A DNA stretch of 7,107 nucleotides from Candidatus Komeilibacteria bacterium (GTDB lineage Bacteria; Patescibacteriota; Patescibacteriia; UBA1558; S5-K13). The stretch covers positions 1-7,107 of the forward strand of contig JAUVAE010000034.1 in assembly GCA_030591905.1 (NCBI GenBank), in the 5' to 3' direction. A model generated the notes under the pieces. That model did not search any database. It was not told the origin of the DNA and saw only the letters and a list, made by a program, of their open reading frames with translations. This document shows, piece by piece, positions 5,820 through 7,107 of the stretch. Both the position numbers and the translations under genes were made by a program. How positions within the stretch are numbered: the stretch's first letter is position 1; every line of letters begins with the position of its first letter.

Positions 5820-5827
5820 TCAATAGT

Positions 5828-5848
5828 GTTGGTAATAAAAATTCCAAC
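5828..5848 (+). other. Leader hairpin next to a strong ribosome binding site
   Basis: GTTGG (5828-5832) pairs with CCAAC (5844-5848), extended by AAT/ATT with a bulged T and an AAAA loop. It ends one base before the AAAGGAGG Shine-Dalgarno sequence (5849-5856). Such a hairpin near the 5' end could stabilise the mRNA or keep the binding site accessible. This is inferred from folding by hand. Confidence 0.4.
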
Positions 5849-5860
5849 AAAGGAGGAAAA

Positions 5861-6211
5861 ATGTTAACCACACCAGTCCCTTATGCTCAGTTCCCATTAC
5901 CTTTCAATGGGTTAACTGAAAACCCTTTAGCTGTTTTAGCTAAAACACTGCCCGAATCAGCTGTCCCAATTTTCCATCGTCAACTTGATATTGTCGAGCG
6001 TGAATTGGGGGTTAAGCAAAGTATAGCTAGAATGGAACTATTAGGATCCCTTGTCAAAGAAAATACTGCCATTGCATGTACTTGGTTACAAAATCGAAAT
6101 CCTGATAAATGTAACATGCGCATCCGTAATTTTGGTGGTAGTGTTAAAAATGGATTCTTTTTTAACTCAGGCGAGAAAGTAAGTATGACTACTGAAATCT
6201 CTATTTGGTAA
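5861..6211 (+). CDS. Unknown small protein, first gene of the module (TWLxNRxP motif protein A)
   Basis: I do not recognise this 116-residue protein. The start is well supported by AAAGGAGG (5849-5856), the strongest ribosome binding site in the window. The N-terminus is rich in Pro, Phe and Leu without a signal peptide. Residues about 39-72 look helical and amphipathic. From T74 there is a distinct C-terminal block: TWLQNRNPDKCN, then a probable beta region with NGFFFN (97-102) and GEK (104-106), ending ISIW. The product of the next gene carries the same block with the same order and near-identical spacing (TWLKNRQPSETN, NGLLFN, GRK), so the two are probably distant paralogues sharing a C-terminal domain. 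The coding sequence is markedly richer in G+C (about 43% in sampled stretches) than neighbours such as ackA. It probably stays cytosolic or binds its membrane-anchored partner; that is inference. Confidence 0.8.
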   Translation: MLTTPVPYAQFPLPFNGLTENPLAVLAKTLPESAVPIFHRQLDIVERELGVKQSIARMELLGSLVKENTAIACTWLQNRNPDKCNMRIRNFGGSVKNGFFFNSGEKVSMTTEISIW

Positions 6212-6224
6212 TTGGAGGTATATC

Positions 6225-6539
6225 ATGAAAAGAAGAGTTAAAAGCAAAGGTCCACTTCCTTATGTTGTTGGTGGTCTAGCTCTGCTTATCTTTGGTTCAT
6301 TTATGGGCCCATTTGCTATTCCAATTGCCTTAGCAACTGGTTTAGGCACTAAAAAGAACTGTGATGAAGAAATGGATTCAGTTGCAGCTAAAAAGGCCGA
6401 AGAAACAGCTAAAACCTGGCTAAAGAATCGCCAACCCAGCGAAACCAACTTTGTCTATACTGTTACTACTGGTTCCAATGGTTTATTATTCAATCTACCA
6501 ATAGGCCGAAAGTATCATTTCTTTGAGGAGGGAAAATGA
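6225..6539 (+). CDS. Unknown small membrane protein, second gene of the module (TWLxNRxP motif protein B)
   Basis: I do not recognise this 104-residue protein. It begins 13 bases after the previous stop with a clear GGAGG (6214-6218) six bases before the ATG, so the pair is an operon. The N-terminus is basic (MKRRVKSK), followed by a Gly-rich hydrophobic stretch at residues 10-41 (VVGGLALLIFGSF, then a Pro-containing IPIALATGLG), which could be one long helix or a tight hairpin in the membrane. A charged helix (about 45-63) leads into the block shared with the first protein: T64-W65-L-x-N-R-x-P, N75, NGLLFN (85-90) and GRK (94-96). With its soluble domain after the membrane part, it may anchor a complex with the first protein. 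The base composition is similarly G+C-rich. It ends with TGA just ahead of a strong terminator. Confidence 0.8.
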   Translation: MKRRVKSKGPLPYVVGGLALLIFGSFMGPFAIPIALATGLGTKKNCDEEMDSVAAKKAEETAKTWLKNRQPSETNFVYTVTTGSNGLLFNLPIGRKYHFFEEGK

Positions 6540-6553
6540 GAATTAATTTAACT

Positions 6554-6591
6554 AAAGACTACTTTTGCTTATTAAAAAAGTAGTCTTTTTT
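6554..6591 (+). terminator. Strong intrinsic terminator closing the two-gene module
   Basis: AAAGACTACTTTT (6554-6566) pairs perfectly with AAAAGTAGTCTTT (6576-6588), 13 bp around a nine-base loop, and the stem runs into a T-tract ending at 6591. It lies 14 bases after the TGA of the second small gene and delimits the module from the glycosyltransferase gene. Confidence 0.92.
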
Positions 6592-6627
6592 CATTTTTAA
6601 CTTAATCAACACAAAATTATATTAATA

Positions 6628-6657
6628 TTGTTTTTTTTAATCTAAAAATGTTAAAAT
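6628..6657 (+). promoter_or_regulatory. Candidate promoter of the glycosyltransferase gene, likely giving a leaderless mRNA
   Basis: TTGTTT (6628-6633) and, after an 18-base spacer, TAAAAT (6652-6657) with an upstream TG (6649-6650) form an extended -10 promoter. Initiation seven or eight bases downstream falls at 6664-6665, on the ATG itself, so the message would have almost no leader. Confidence 0.45.
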
Positions 6658-6664
6658 AAGAAGT

Positions 6665-7107
6665 ATGTACAACCTTTCCATAATTATAGTTAACTACAAA
6701 GTTAAAGACTTATTAGATAATTGTCTAAAGTCTATTTTTGATAATTCTGAAAATATAGAACTAGATATTATTGTGATAGACAACAACTCCCAAGATGGAA
6801 GCATTACCATGATTAGACAAAAATATTCAGCAGTCAACTTAATTGTTTCAGATACCAATCTTGGTTTCGCTAAAGCTAATAATATCGGATCTTTACACAC
6901 TAAATATGACTATGTATTACTTTTAAATCCAGATATGCAAATTCTCTCTCATACTTTAGAGAATATGATTAATTGGATGGATAAAAATCCTCAAGCTAGC
7001 ATAGCTGGTTGTCATTTAATAGACCAAAATCGACGAACTTTGCACCATATTAGACGATTTCCCACTCTAGGAGATCAATTAGCTATAACACTTAAATTAC
7101 CTCATAT
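6665..7107 (+). CDS. Family 2 glycosyltransferase (rhamnosyltransferase-like), N-terminal part
   Basis: The reading frame runs open from the ATG at 6665 to the window edge (147 codons plus two bases), so the C-terminus is missing. The GT-A fold of family GT2 is evident. The first strand LSIIIVNYK is followed by IIVIDNNSQDGS (the nucleotide-binding DNxSxDGS motif), the NLGFAKANNIG motif typical of the WcaE/rhamnosyltransferase subgroup, and YVLLLNPDM, where NPD stands in for the metal-binding DxD. The segment RRFPTLGDQL also fits this subgroup. These enzymes move a sugar from a nucleotide-sugar to a surface polysaccharide or lipid-linked acceptor on the cytoplasmic side of the membrane. The exact sugar and acceptor cannot be read from this part. 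There is no Shine-Dalgarno sequence, and a candidate promoter suggests leaderless translation. It probably begins a cell-envelope locus beyond the window, which is inference. Confidence 0.9.
   Translation, partial: MYNLSIIIVNYKVKDLLDNCLKSIFDNSENIELDIIVIDNNSQDGSITMIRQKYSAVNLIVSDTNLGFAKANNIGSLHTKYDYVLLLNPDMQILSHTLENMINWMDKNPQASIAGCHLIDQNRRTLHHIRRFPTLGDQLAITLKLPH

Noticed and set aside
1..7107. CRISPR array, insertion sequence or phage element
   Set aside because: No regularly spaced direct repeats, no transposase or integrase frame, and no long terminal inverted repeats or target duplications around the G+C-rich module were seen.

Overview
The window is an AT-rich bacterial segment (about 30% G+C by eye) with every recognised gene on the + strand. 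Short gaps, minimal gene sizes, scarce Shine-Dalgarno sequences, a PduL/AckA acetate pathway and a lone CheY-like regulator together suggest a small-genome fermenter, most likely of the Candidate Phyla Radiation (Patescibacteria, Parcubacteria-like). This assignment is inference. TGA acts as a normal stop (at the end of pduL), so the code is standard and not the UGA-Gly code of some CPR lineages.

Layout. 1-91: leader with palindromes. 92-469: single-domain response regulator. 482-1072: unusually long nucleoside diphosphate kinase. 1114-1284: promoter, long rod-like folded RNA and intrinsic terminator that look like a free-standing 6S-like RNA gene. 1345-2343: PfkB-family sugar/nucleoside kinase behind its own extended -10 promoter. 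2427-4156: pduL and ackA, overlapping by four bases, which convert acetyl-CoA to acetate with ATP gain. 4188-4646: unknown secreted-anchor membrane protein. 4769-5767: glyceraldehyde-3-phosphate dehydrogenase interrupted by one in-frame TAA. 5861-6539: two small unknown genes forming a self-contained unit with a consensus promoter, strong ribosome binding sites and a strong terminator; their base composition is clearly richer in G+C than the flanks. 6665-end: N-terminal part of a family 2 glycosyltransferase, cut by the window edge.

The recognisable genes fit a fermentative energy economy: sugar or nucleoside phosphorylation (PfkB), lower glycolysis (GAPDH), substrate-level phosphorylation through acetyl phosphate (PduL, AckA) and NTP balancing (NDK). 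The most unusual parts are the two-gene module at 5861-6539, whose products share a C-terminal motif block (TWLxNRxPxxxN ... NGxxFN ... GxK) that I do not recognise, the 6S-like RNA candidate, and the premature stop in an otherwise intact GAPDH.
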